DNA from: Gammaproteobacteria bacterium UBA6968
GTDB lineage: Bacteria > Pseudomonadota > Gammaproteobacteria > Pseudomonadales > Azotimanducaceae
Assembly (NCBI GenBank): GCA_002450255.1
Contig: DJYW01000041.1
Coordinates: 1-6,284, forward strand
DNA: 6,284 nucleotides
Reading direction: 5' to 3'
The notes beneath the pieces are model-generated. The model was given only the letters and a program-made list of their open reading frames with translations. It made no database searches and had not been told where the DNA came from. Both the position numbers and the translations under genes were made by a program. Positions 1 through 6,174 of the stretch are shown piece by piece (position 1 is the first letter of the stretch; the number at the start of each line of letters is the position of its first letter).

Positions 1-102
1 GTTCTTGTGGTGCACTACCCCAGCAACGGCAATCGCCGTAAAACCAGCAAACGAAACCGGTCAATCTGCCGCAGACCCCAAGCGAGCCGTCGATCTTTAT
101 CA

Positions 103-121
103 TAATCAACCGGTTAGATTA
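103..121. promoter_or_regulatory. Quasi-palindrome, possible operator
   Basis: TAATCAACC (103-111) is followed directly by GGTTAGATTA (112-121). The two arms are complementary over 9 bp if the A at 116 is looped out, and the centre is the palindrome ACCGGT. A zero-spacer dyad of this kind can be a binding site for a dimeric regulator. No regulator gene is in the window and no second copy was seen, so the role is inferred only. Confidence 0.25.
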
Positions 122-180
122 AGACAGCTTACCGCAAATTATCAAAACCCCACAAGATGGCCCGCTAGACCAGCATGCTC

Positions 181-227
181 CTGCTTTGCGAAATCGTTGG
201 TGAGTTTTTCCGCTCTTGGCAAAGCAG
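181..227. repeat. 9-bp inverted repeat (stem-loop potential)
   Basis: CTGCTTTGC (181-189) and GCAAAGCAG (219-227) are perfect reverse complements separated by 29 bases. The loop contains a short GAG/CTC pairing. There is no T-tract on either side, so it is not a classical terminator. It could be a structured untranslated element, but an inverted repeat of this length and spacing can also occur by chance. Confidence 0.35.
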
Positions 228-314
228 ATAAACAGAACAGAGACATAAAACAAGCGTCGCGCCTTTTGCCGATAAGGTGAAATCATTAGCAGTGACTAGC
301 AGATCCCTGACCTA

Positions 315-359
315 ACCGGCTTCCCCGCCCGGTCCATTTACCTTCTAGGTAAAGCCGGT
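315..359 (-). terminator. Compound hairpin downstream of the outer-membrane protein gene
   Basis: In the minus-strand transcript the structure begins 15 bases after the stop codon. The 13-base arm 359-347 (ACCGGC then TTTACCT) pairs with AGGTAAA (343-337), closing a 3-base loop, and with GCCGGT (320-315). Bases 336-321 are left as a one-sided bulge. An alternative 5-bp pairing joins 315-319 with 329-333. Position and strength suggest a transcript-end or mRNA-stabilising structure. No U-run follows, so Rho-independent termination is uncertain. Confidence 0.45.
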
Positions 360-374
360 CAGACTGCTGCGGGA

Positions 375-3305
375 CTAGTTACCGAAACGGTAACGTAATT
401 TGGCTACGAAAGTTTCGATAACAGGCTCCTTAAAACTGTCGTTAAATAGATCACCGGAGTCATCGACCAGCAACGGGCTAATCGAGTTACCTAAGTTGTA
501 AACCAGATAGAAGTCCGTCAGCGGCGCGATTTCCCAACGATAACGCAACTGAGTTGTCAGCAGTCCCAGATTAAAGTCGTAATTGTTTTTGATCCGTTTG
601 GCTCGAATCAAGTCACCATCACCTTCCGGCACCGCGAAAAATCCGCGTTCGGCTGCTTGCACGCCAGCCCACTGCAAATTCCAGCGCAGCTGATGCCCAG
701 GTGCAATAAACCAGTTTACATCCAAACTCGGCTGCCACTCGTCACCATCGTAACTACCGAAGTTGCGGCCGCCTTGATAAACCAGCCAGCCTTGCCGACG
801 TCTGTAAGCTAAATCCAAATCGACGCTTAAGTTGCTCACCGGGCGAATCGTTACCCCCGCCGCAGCGGTATAACTCCAGTCACCACGGTGCTCCTGCAAT
901 GCAGCAAGGCGGGCGGAATAGCTGAACACTTTGTTAGCGTCGGTGCCTAGCGCGAACTGTGTCCAGAAGCGCCGATCCACGCGATAACTGCCGTTGCCGC
1001 GGCTGTCAATATCCTCATAACGGGAAGGCATGATGCCCCATGCCGTCTTGATGGTGTTGCGACCTGGCACCACCATGGACGTACGCACATACAATCCGCG
1101 ATCAGTAATCTGGCCTTTGCTCAAGTTGTATTGTTGGTCAGCCGAAATGGTCATGCGGAAATTGGTGACGCTGGGGGAAGGCGCTTGTTCGGCAAACATC
1201 ATCACATACCGAGTGCGCGCATAGTCGTTGCGGATCAAAAAACCCAGATCGTTAAAGTCGACCTGCTCATCCATATAGTCGAATTCGAACTTATGTTGCA
1301 CTTTGCTACTGCTGGCGTAGTACAAATCGAGTATGGCGCCGTAGCCTAACTTTTCTTTTACGTCGCTAGTTATCAGCTGAAGATCCGCGTTCAGCGAACC
1401 ACCGCGATTAGTGTAATGCGCGTCGATGCTATGCACCGCCGCATCGTATACAGGTCCCTGAGTAAGCGTGCCCAGATAACCAATTGAGCGCCGCGTCTCG
1501 CCAATGTCTTCGTAAATTAGTCTCGCAACGTTAAAGTCGCGACCGACGCCTGTAGCTGTCACCGGCTCATTGGCAGCATTGCGGGCCCGCCACTCGACCT
1601 CTTCTTCGAAGGCACCAAGCACGCCGTAGCGTAAACTGCCGATTGACCCAGTCGCTTTTCCAGCTCCCAACAAACCAGTGGGGACATCGCGCTGACCGAG
1701 CTCCAAATCAAGTTCGTCGTCGACCTGCATTTGATTAGCGGTGCCGCCAATACGGCGCGTGTTTATGAGTGATGTAGGCAGTGGCACGAAATCGTTCAAA
1801 AACATGCGGCGCGAAGTAGTCGCCCAATCTTCGTTTTGGGTAACGCGATAAATATTGCTGGCGTCCATTCTCGGCATCACCCCGAAGACTTCGTTGCCCT
1901 CCAAGAAAAAGAGGCGTTTTTCTGGGAAAAAAGTCTCTGACGCTGTGAGGTTCAACACCACATCATCTGCTTCGACCGCACCAAAATCTGGCAGCAGCGT
2001 TGCTGTCAGCTCTAATTTTGGCGATGGTTTCCAAGTGGCATCGGCACCAATACGTTGGGTGACCTCGCCCGTAACTTCATCCATGGTCGCGGCGGCAAAT
2101 GGGATGATGGCGCGCTGCGCAAGCGGCTGGACACCGTCTACCATTACCTGATTCATGGCGCTGACAAAGCGCGATGAATTAACCGGATAGCCTGGCCAGG
2201 CATAGCGCTCGTTATAGTGAGCCAGATTTCGAGTCGCAGCAAAGCCGATGGTGCGAGTGCCCGCCATCTCCGGCATGTTCATCATCGACCAAGGCAAGAA
2301 CATTTCTATGCTCCAGCCGCTGTCTGTCTCTGCCGACTTACCTAGCCAAGGGCCATCCCAGTCGCTTTGGAAGCGACGCTCTGGCAGCACTTTGCCGTCC
2401 TGCTGGCTATCGCCGAGGGCGACAAAGAACCAATAACCCACTTGCGCCTGACCTGATGCATCAATGGTTACACCAAACTGATCGCGAGCAAGAAAATCGT
2501 CACGCCGAGACAGACGGCGCACCAGGGTATCTTTAGGTTGCTCCATCTCAGCACTGACGTAGAGGCCCTTTTCAGTGGCCAGCAAACGAATCTGCGTCGC
2601 CATATCAGCAAGCGTCCCTAGAGCAGGAATCGACACGCGCATGTTGTCGAAATAGGGCTGCGACTGCCAGATCGCTTCATCAACCCGACCGTCTACGCTG
2701 ATCCGTGCCTCACTGTGCGCTACAGTCTCAATTTTTAGCCGGTGCAAATCGACGCCGGCCTCCTGACCAAACACCGATACGCTGCCAGGCACGCTGGATC
2801 CTGTTGCGGATCGCACCGGGCTTTCCGCCGGCTGTCGCTGCGTTGCTTGCGCAGATAGCTCGGCTTGGGCGGTCGAAGTGGCCGGCTGAACTGTTGCAGC
2901 ATTCGCCGCCATCGATCTATTGGCATCTGAAGAAATGACGGGTTGTGGCACGGTCACCTGGTTGAGGTACCAAGCATCGCTATAGCCGAGTTGCCGGAGT
3001 GCAGCGAGTAGTTGTCTGGTCGTACCCAGGCCGTTGCCAGTCATCCTTTCGGTCGGCACCGCGACCAGGCGGATGCCGCGCTCGCTAGGAATTCGATAGA
3101 GCTTAAGCGCCCCTTGCATTGAGGCCAGCCTTCGTTCTGCGTCGAGTTGCGCAAACTCGGCATTACGGTCGGTCGAGAAACTACCCAGGACTACACCAGG
3201 CGTTTGCATCGCGAATGTGTGAACTGAGAGTACGCAAACGAGCATCCCGATAGATACCCGAACGCTCCCACCCATCCCGGGGAAATGCTTTCGCCAATTC
3301 TTCAT
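375..3305 (-). CDS. Secreted SPOR-like / CBM9-like / DUF5916 outer-membrane beta-barrel protein
   Basis: Predicted outer-membrane protein of unknown substrate. Residues 1-32 form a signal peptide: a basic start, a hydrophobic core at 17-28, and likely cleavage after A32 (TFA/MQ). Residues about 37-116 resemble a SPOR domain, with VVLGSF near the start, a helix rich in Ala and Arg, a strand LRLVAV-like at 78-83 and a final helix ending LGYSDAWYLN. A disordered Ala/Gln/Thr/Ser linker spans about 117-187. Residues about 188-390 are CBM9-like, opening with the typical ISVDGRVDEAIW (202-213). From about 400 to the end is the DUF5916-type region, marked by LPDFGAVEADD (438-448) and FFPEKRLFFLEG (459-470), followed by alternating aromatic strands ending RYRFGN. 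The family is generally assigned to outer-membrane barrels. SPOR domains bind glycan-denuded septal peptidoglycan; whether this one does is inference. The start is supported by the signal peptide and a purine-rich site upstream. Stop is TAG. Confidence 0.88.
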   Translation of the reverse strand: MKNWRKHFPGMGGSVRVSIGMLVCVLSVHTFAMQTPGVVLGSFSTDRNAEFAQLDAERRLASMQGALKLYRIPSERGIRLVAVPTERMTGNGLGTTRQLLAALRQLGYSDAWYLNQVTVPQPVISSDANRSMAANAATVQPATSTAQAELSAQATQRQPAESPVRSATGSSVPGSVSVFGQEAGVDLHRLKIETVAHSEARISVDGRVDEAIWQSQPYFDNMRVSIPALGTLADMATQIRLLATEKGLYVSAEMEQPKDTLVRRLSRRDDFLARDQFGVTIDASGQAQVGYWFFVALGDSQQDGKVLPERRFQSDWDGPWLGKSAETDSGWSIEMFLPWSMMNMPEMAGTRTIGFAATRNLAHYNERYAWPGYPVNSSRFVSAMNQVMVDGVQPLAQRAIIPFAAATMDEVTGEVTQRIGADATWKPSPKLELTATLLPDFGAVEADDVVLNLTASETFFPEKRLFFLEGNEVFGVMPRMDASNIYRVTQNEDWATTSRRMFLNDFVPLPTSLINTRRIGGTANQMQVDDELDLELGQRDVPTGLLGAGKATGSIGSLRYGVLGAFEEEVEWRARNAANEPVTATGVGRDFNVARLIYEDIGETRRSIGYLGTLTQGPVYDAAVHSIDAHYTNRGGSLNADLQLITSDVKEKLGYGAILDLYYASSSKVQHKFEFDYMDEQVDFNDLGFLIRNDYARTRYVMMFAEQAPSPSVTNFRMTISADQQYNLSKGQITDRGLYVRTSMVVPGRNTIKTAWGIMPSRYEDIDSRGNGSYRVDRRFWTQFALGTDANKVFSYSARLAALQEHRGDWSYTAAAGVTIRPVSNLSVDLDLAYRRRQGWLVYQGGRNFGSYDGDEWQPSLDVNWFIAPGHQLRWNLQWAGVQAAERGFFAVPEGDGDLIRAKRIKNNYDFNLGLLTTQLRYRWEIAPLTDFYLVYNLGNSISPLLVDDSGDLFNDSFKEPVIETFVAKLRYRFGN

Positions 3306-3310
3306 TTTTG

Positions 3311-3320
3311 TCTCTTCTCT
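3311..3320 (-). promoter_or_regulatory. Purine-rich ribosome binding site of the outer-membrane protein gene
   Basis: On the minus strand AGAGAAGAGA lies 5 bases before the ATG at 3305-3303. It is a reasonable though not consensus Shine-Dalgarno sequence. It supports Met1, which is also the start that provides the complete signal peptide. Confidence 0.5.
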
Positions 3321-3329
3321 CGACCTGAT
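3320..3329 (-). repeat. 10-bp motif ATCAGGTCGA, copy reading toward the outer-membrane protein gene
   Basis: On the minus strand ATCAGGTCGA lies immediately upstream of, and sharing one base with, the purine-rich ribosome binding site of the 375-3305 gene. The identical 10-mer occurs on the plus strand at 3438-3447, so the two form a perfect inverted pair across 108 bases. A regulator or translational control at this site is possible but unproven. Confidence 0.4.
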
Positions 3330-3389
3330 CCCTGTGCAGCGACATATTTTGCTCGTTTCCGGCGATAATGAGAAGTTTTGTAACGCTCT

Positions 3390-3417
3390 AAGATAAACCG
3401 CGCTCGAACGTTAACAA
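3390..3417 (-). promoter_or_regulatory. Possible sigma-70 promoter for the outer-membrane protein gene
   Basis: On the minus strand TTGTTA (3417-3412) and TATCTT (3395-3390) are separated by 16 bases, and each matches four of six consensus bases. A start near 3383 would give a leader of roughly 80 bases. Matches of this quality are common by chance, so this is only the best candidate in the spacer. Confidence 0.25.
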
Positions 3418-3437
3418 CCTGCCCGACTCACCGGCAA

Positions 3438-3447
3438 ATCAGGTCGA
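3438..3447 (+). repeat. 10-bp motif ATCAGGTCGA, copy reading toward the channel-like gene
   Basis: This is the plus-strand partner of the copy at 3320-3329. It lies 104 bases before the GTG start of the channel-like gene, and each copy is oriented toward its nearer gene. Paired inverted motifs in a divergent spacer can be operators for shared control, but no binding factor is known from the window. Confidence 0.4.
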
Positions 3448-3494
3448 TTAAAAAGGCCGTCAACAGGAGCGAATGGAAAAGGGCTGACAAAAAG

Positions 3495-3513
3495 TTTGGG
3501 ACTTATTCCCAAA
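3495..3513 (+). promoter_or_regulatory. Perfect 7-bp inverted repeat upstream of the channel-like gene, operator or leader hairpin
   Basis: TTTGGGA (3495-3501) and TCCCAAA (3507-3513) are perfect reverse complements around the 5-base loop CTTAT. The element lies 37 bases before the GTG start. A CTGACA resembling a -35 box is at 3484-3489, but no convincing -10 box follows at normal spacing. The dyad could be an operator or a small hairpin in the mRNA leader. It has no T-tract and is unlikely to be a terminator. Confidence 0.4.
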
Positions 3514-3550
3514 TCGCCTTAAAAAAGATGGAATAACCTAGAGCCAATCA

Positions 3551-4840
3551 GTGAATTCGGGAATAGTGGTGGTTTTCCGCAAGAGACCGACCGGCAGCAC
3601 TATGGCACTTAATATTTTCGGACAACCCGGCTTTGGCTGGCGCTGGGTCGCCGTCGTTTCGCTGTTCGCTGTCGGTCTGCTTGGATTTTCTGCCGGCGTT
3701 ACCCTAACTGAACGACCTGACGTTCAAACCGAGGGATGGTTGGTGCGCGCCTACTATGTGTTGGGTTTGTTTGTGGTCGGCGGTCTGGATGTCGGCACCC
3801 CCACTGGTGGCCCCCTGTGGGCACGCGGCATGCTCTGGATCGCTTACTTTGGTGCACCATTGCTCACCGCCTCTGCCGTTATCGAAGCCGCGGTACGACT
3901 ACTCAATCCCCAGGGATGGCGGTTTCGTAATCTCGAAAATCATCTGGTGATCTATGGCTCGGGACAGCTCACCGAAAGCTATTTGCGCATGTTGCGAAGG
4001 CACGCGCCGAACGCGAAAGTGGTGGTGGTCGATGATCCCTTCGATCCCTCACGACAGCGCGAACTGGAGGAGAAGTACGGTGTGATTACCCTCACCGGCA
4101 ACCTAACTATGGGCTTTTTGCTGAAACGTCTGAACCTGTCGCAGGCACGCCGGGTGCTGATATTGGGTGGCGACGACTTCCGCGCACTAGAGGCCGCCAC
4201 CCGCGTGCTGGAAGTCGCCCCGCAGCTTAAATTCAAAGTGATCATTCACTGCGACAACCTGCGGTTTATGCGGTCTTTATACAACACGGCTCTGTATCGG
4301 CACTGCGTGATTTTCAATACTTACAACCTGGCTGCGCTGTCCTTTGTGCGCAATAGGCTCAGCGATCATTTTAAGCGCAGCCCTGATAGAGACGTGGTGG
4401 TTTTAGCCGGCTTCGGCCGGTTCGGACAATCGGTGCTAGAGCAGCTCAACAAAATAACTGAAGAAATCGAGCACGTTATACTCATCGATCAAGACGCCAA
4501 TCGACGCATTCTGGTTGTTGAGGAACAGCAACGCCTCAGCCAAGGATACCGACGCTCGGTCTTACACGGCGACATTTCTAACCCTACGGTGTGGCGCTCG
4601 ATGGTGGAAACAGTTGACCTCACGGAAGGCCAACCCACGGTGATTCTCGGCACGGGGGTCGAACGCGACAACTTGCGGACCTCGTTGTGGATCAAAAGCA
4701 AATTTCCAAATGCGTTCGTTTTTGTCCGTACCAATGAAGTTTCGCAGTTCGCCGCGCAAGTCGCCCAGGAACGCGATCTGACTTCGTTCAGCATCGACCA
4801 GTTAGTCGAAGAGGCCATCCCGGCCCGGTGGACGCGATAA
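3551..4840 (+). CDS. Two-TM channel-like protein with tandem TrkA-N (RCK-N) domains and a non-canonical pore loop
   Basis: Predicted inner-membrane protein of the K+ channel/RCK superfamily; transported ion unknown. One transmembrane helix is at about 30-52, a pore-loop-like segment at 63-88 and a second helix at 93-118. The pore segment reads VVGGLDVGTPTGG where K+ channels have TVGYGD, so the canonical filter is absent. Two cytosolic Rossmann domains follow. The first (about 130-255) has YGSGQLT at 135-141 and acidic D161/D162 after the second strand. The second (about 281-412) has a full GFGRFG at 287-292, D313, and GD at 340-341. No RCK-C domain fits between or after them, and the protein ends shortly after IDQLVEEAIPARW. 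GTG at 3551 is the longest start; ATG at 3602 (Met18) keeps every domain and is equally plausible, and neither has a strong ribosome binding site. The gene is divergent from the outer-membrane protein gene. The fold assignment is firm, the channel activity is inferred. Confidence 0.87.
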   Translation: MNSGIVVVFRKRPTGSTMALNIFGQPGFGWRWVAVVSLFAVGLLGFSAGVTLTERPDVQTEGWLVRAYYVLGLFVVGGLDVGTPTGGPLWARGMLWIAYFGAPLLTASAVIEAAVRLLNPQGWRFRNLENHLVIYGSGQLTESYLRMLRRHAPNAKVVVVDDPFDPSRQRELEEKYGVITLTGNLTMGFLLKRLNLSQARRVLILGGDDFRALEAATRVLEVAPQLKFKVIIHCDNLRFMRSLYNTALYRHCVIFNTYNLAALSFVRNRLSDHFKRSPDRDVVVLAGFGRFGQSVLEQLNKITEEIEHVILIDQDANRRILVVEEQQRLSQGYRRSVLHGDISNPTVWRSMVETVDLTEGQPTVILGTGVERDNLRTSLWIKSKFPNAFVFVRTNEVSQFAAQVAQERDLTSFSIDQLVEEAIPARWTR

Positions 4841-4873
4841 CGTCCAAAATAGCGAGCTTGGGCCATGCGCTAG

Positions 4874-4897
4874 TCGCGGCGCCCACACGCGCCGCGA
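4874..4897 (+). terminator. GC-rich 9-bp hairpin after the channel-like gene
   Basis: TCGCGGCGC (4874-4882) and GCGCCGCGA (4889-4897) pair perfectly around the 6-base loop CCACAC, starting 33 bases past the stop codon. The stem is very stable, but the bases that follow (TACGGATTACGG) contain no U-run. It may protect the mRNA 3' end or cause pausing. It separates the channel-like gene from the oxidoreductase gene. Confidence 0.45.
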
Positions 4898-4943
4898 TAC
4901 GGATTACGGCGCCAATTGCAGCGGTCCCCCAACCCCAGGATTC

Positions 4944-4994
4944 GGCCGCCAAACAGTTGCATCACTTGCAGGTGCATTAGCTAACACGGCGGCC
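4944..4994. repeat. 7-bp inverted repeat flanking TTGCA words upstream of the oxidoreductase gene
   Basis: GGCCGCC (4944-4950) and GGCGGCC (4988-4994) are perfect reverse complements. Between them lie TTGCA at 4957 and 4967, TGCA at 4973-4976 offset by one base (GTGCA), and the palindrome TTAGCTAA at 4977-4984. A third TTGCA is at 4916. The cluster sits 80-130 bases before the oxidoreductase start, where promoter or operator elements would be expected. No good -10 box was recognised, so the function is unassigned. Confidence 0.25.
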
Positions 4995-5066
4995 TAAACT
5001 GCACGAGCGAGGGAAACGCAGAAGAACTGACTGAAGATCAAAGGCGGTCTGTAGAGCGAATTACAC

Positions 5067-5072
5067 GGGGGA
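5067..5072 (+). promoter_or_regulatory. Ribosome binding site of the oxidoreductase gene
   Basis: GGGGGA ends 4 bases before the ATG at 5077. It is the only G-rich purine run close to the start and supports this Met, which also matches the usual N-terminus of the family (short strand followed by the D-L-x-P segment). Confidence 0.5.
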
Positions 5073-5076
5073 CACT

Positions 5077-6123
5077 ATGACAACTCTATCTGTACTGGAT
5101 TTGGCGCCGATCGTTGCGGGTGGCACTGCGCGCGATGCGCTGCTGAATAGTTTGGATTTGGCGCGACACTCTGAACGCCTAGGGTATTACCGATACTGGC
5201 TCGCAGAGCATCACAACATGCGAGGCATAGCGAGCGCTGCGACGGCAGTGGTCATTAATCATGTTGCCCAAGGCACATCGCGCATTCGAGTAGGATCAGG
5301 CGGCATTATGCTGCCCAATCATGCACCGCTAATGGTGGCCGAACAATTTGGCACATTAGCAGCGCTGCATCCAGGCCGCATCGATCTCGGACTGGGACGC
5401 GCTCCAGGCACCGACGGCGTCACCGCCCACGCACTGCGCCGCACCCTGCATAGTGACCCAAATCAATTTCCGCAAGATGTACTCGAACTGCAACGTTATT
5501 TGGCTGCAGCGACAGCCGATCAAAAAGTGGTCGCTGTACCGGGCCACGGATGCAACGTACCGATCTACATACTCGGCTCAAGCCTGTTCGGCGCACAGCT
5601 CGCGGCCATACTCGGATTACCCTTCGCGTTCGCCTCCCATTTCGCGCCCCAGGCTATGTTTGACGCCATCGCTATTTACCGACGCGAGTTCGCACCATCT
5701 ACGCATTTGCAAAAACCCTGGGTGATGCTCGGCTACAACATTTGCGCAGCGGATACCCAAGCTGAAGCTGAGTATCTGCGCACTTCCAGCCTGCGCGCAT
5801 TTTTGAACTTGCGCCTCGGCCAACCACAACCGTTACCGCCGCCAGACGCCAGTTTTGAAGCCAGCCTCAACGACATGGAACGCGGGCTGTTGGGTCAGGT
5901 CAGCTCCGCCTCGGCGGTGGGTGATGTCAAAAACGTACGCCAACAAATTGGCTCATTCCTCGCAAAAACCCAAGCAGATGAACTGATACTTACCGCGCAA
6001 ATTTTTGATCACGAAGCACGCAAGCATAGCTACACCCTAGCCTGGGAGGCGTGTGAAGGGCTCTCGGCCGAAACCAAAGCCCCTGCAAAGGAAGCGGCCA
6101 TAGAAGTGTCAGTAGAGTTATAG
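5077..6123 (+). CDS. LLM-class flavin-dependent oxidoreductase, luciferase-like group 1 (YhbW/MsnO8 type)
   Basis: Cytosolic TIM-barrel flavoprotein of the bacterial luciferase-like family. Members use reduced FMN supplied by a separate reductase, with oxygen, to oxidise an organic substrate; the substrate of this subgroup is generally unknown. Recognisable segments are LSVLDLAPI at 4-12, YWLAEHHNM at 40-48, [15 protein letters not shown] at 71-85, [20 protein letters not shown] at 89-108 and APGTD at 109-113, all typical of E. coli YhbW-like proteins. The C-terminal part contains the family-typical [11 protein letters not shown] and [19 protein letters not shown] stretch. Length (348) is normal, with a charged Ala/Glu/Lys tail of about 20 residues after the last conserved helix. 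The frame is intact. No flavin reductase or biosynthetic partner is in the window. It follows the channel-like gene in the same direction after 236 bases and is probably transcribed separately. Confidence 0.93.
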   Translation: MTTLSVLDLAPIVAGGTARDALLNSLDLARHSERLGYYRYWLAEHHNMRGIASAATAVVINHVAQGTSRIRVGSGGIMLPNHAPLMVAEQFGTLAALHPGRIDLGLGRAPGTDGVTAHALRRTLHSDPNQFPQDVLELQRYLAAATADQKVVAVPGHGCNVPIYILGSSLFGAQLAAILGLPFAFASHFAPQAMFDAIAIYRREFAPSTHLQKPWVMLGYNICAADTQAEAEYLRTSSLRAFLNLRLGQPQPLPPPDASFEASLNDMERGLLGQVSSASAVGDVKNVRQQIGSFLAKTQADELILTAQIFDHEARKHSYTLAWEACEGLSAETKAPAKEAAIEVSVEL

Positions 6124-6148
6124 GCTAATGGGGCCTGAGATGAAAAGA

Positions 6149-6174
6149 CGCGCAAGTGATCCTCACAATCGCGC
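6149..6174. repeat. Weak nested dyad after the oxidoreductase gene
   Basis: GCGC (6150-6153) and GTGA (6156-6159) could pair with GCGC (6171-6174) and TCAC (6163-6166) around a 3-base loop, with unpaired bases between the two short stems. It begins about 26 bases after the stop codon. The stems are short and no T-tract follows, so it is only a tentative 3' structure. Confidence 0.15.

Larger units (their letters stand above)
1..374. other. Non-coding stretch with several inverted repeats, no supported gene
   Basis: No reading frame here looks like a real protein. The longest plus-strand frame (5-280) is low in complexity, rich in Ala, Arg, Gln and Pro, and has no clear ribosome binding site. 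A minus-strand frame from 103 runs off the left edge and is Cys/Trp/Gly rich without a recognisable motif. The stretch contains a quasi-palindrome at 103-121, an 8-bp palindrome AGCATGCT at 172-179, a 9-bp inverted repeat at 181-227 and a compound hairpin at 315-359. These are consistent with a spacer carrying regulatory or transcript-end signals for the flanking genes. The gene to the left lies outside the window. Confidence 0.6.

Noticed and set aside
1..103. Minus-strand open frame starting at 103 and running off the left edge
   Set aside because: Only about 34 codons visible, Cys/Trp/Gly rich without recognisable pattern, and no strong ribosome binding site. It could be a real gene start but is not supported here.
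5..280. 91-codon plus-strand open frame at the left end
   Set aside because: Low-complexity composition, no motif, no clear ribosome binding site, and it overlaps several inverted repeats. Probably fortuitous.
3473..3487. ATG GAA AAG GGC TGA preceded by AGGAG, a possible four-residue leader peptide
   Set aside because: The spacing between AGGAG and ATG is only 3 bases and the frame has no regulatory codon pattern. Most likely coincidental.
4489..4866. 125-codon minus-strand open frame inside the channel-like gene
   Set aside because: It lies antisense to a strongly supported coding region with clear Rossmann motifs and has an Arg/Ser-rich composition typical of antisense frames.
375..6123. 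A new multi-gene defence or biosynthetic system made of the three genes
   Set aside because: The genes belong to unrelated families, two are divergent, the third is separately placed, and no nuclease, helicase, transposase, toxin or typical biosynthetic partner is present.
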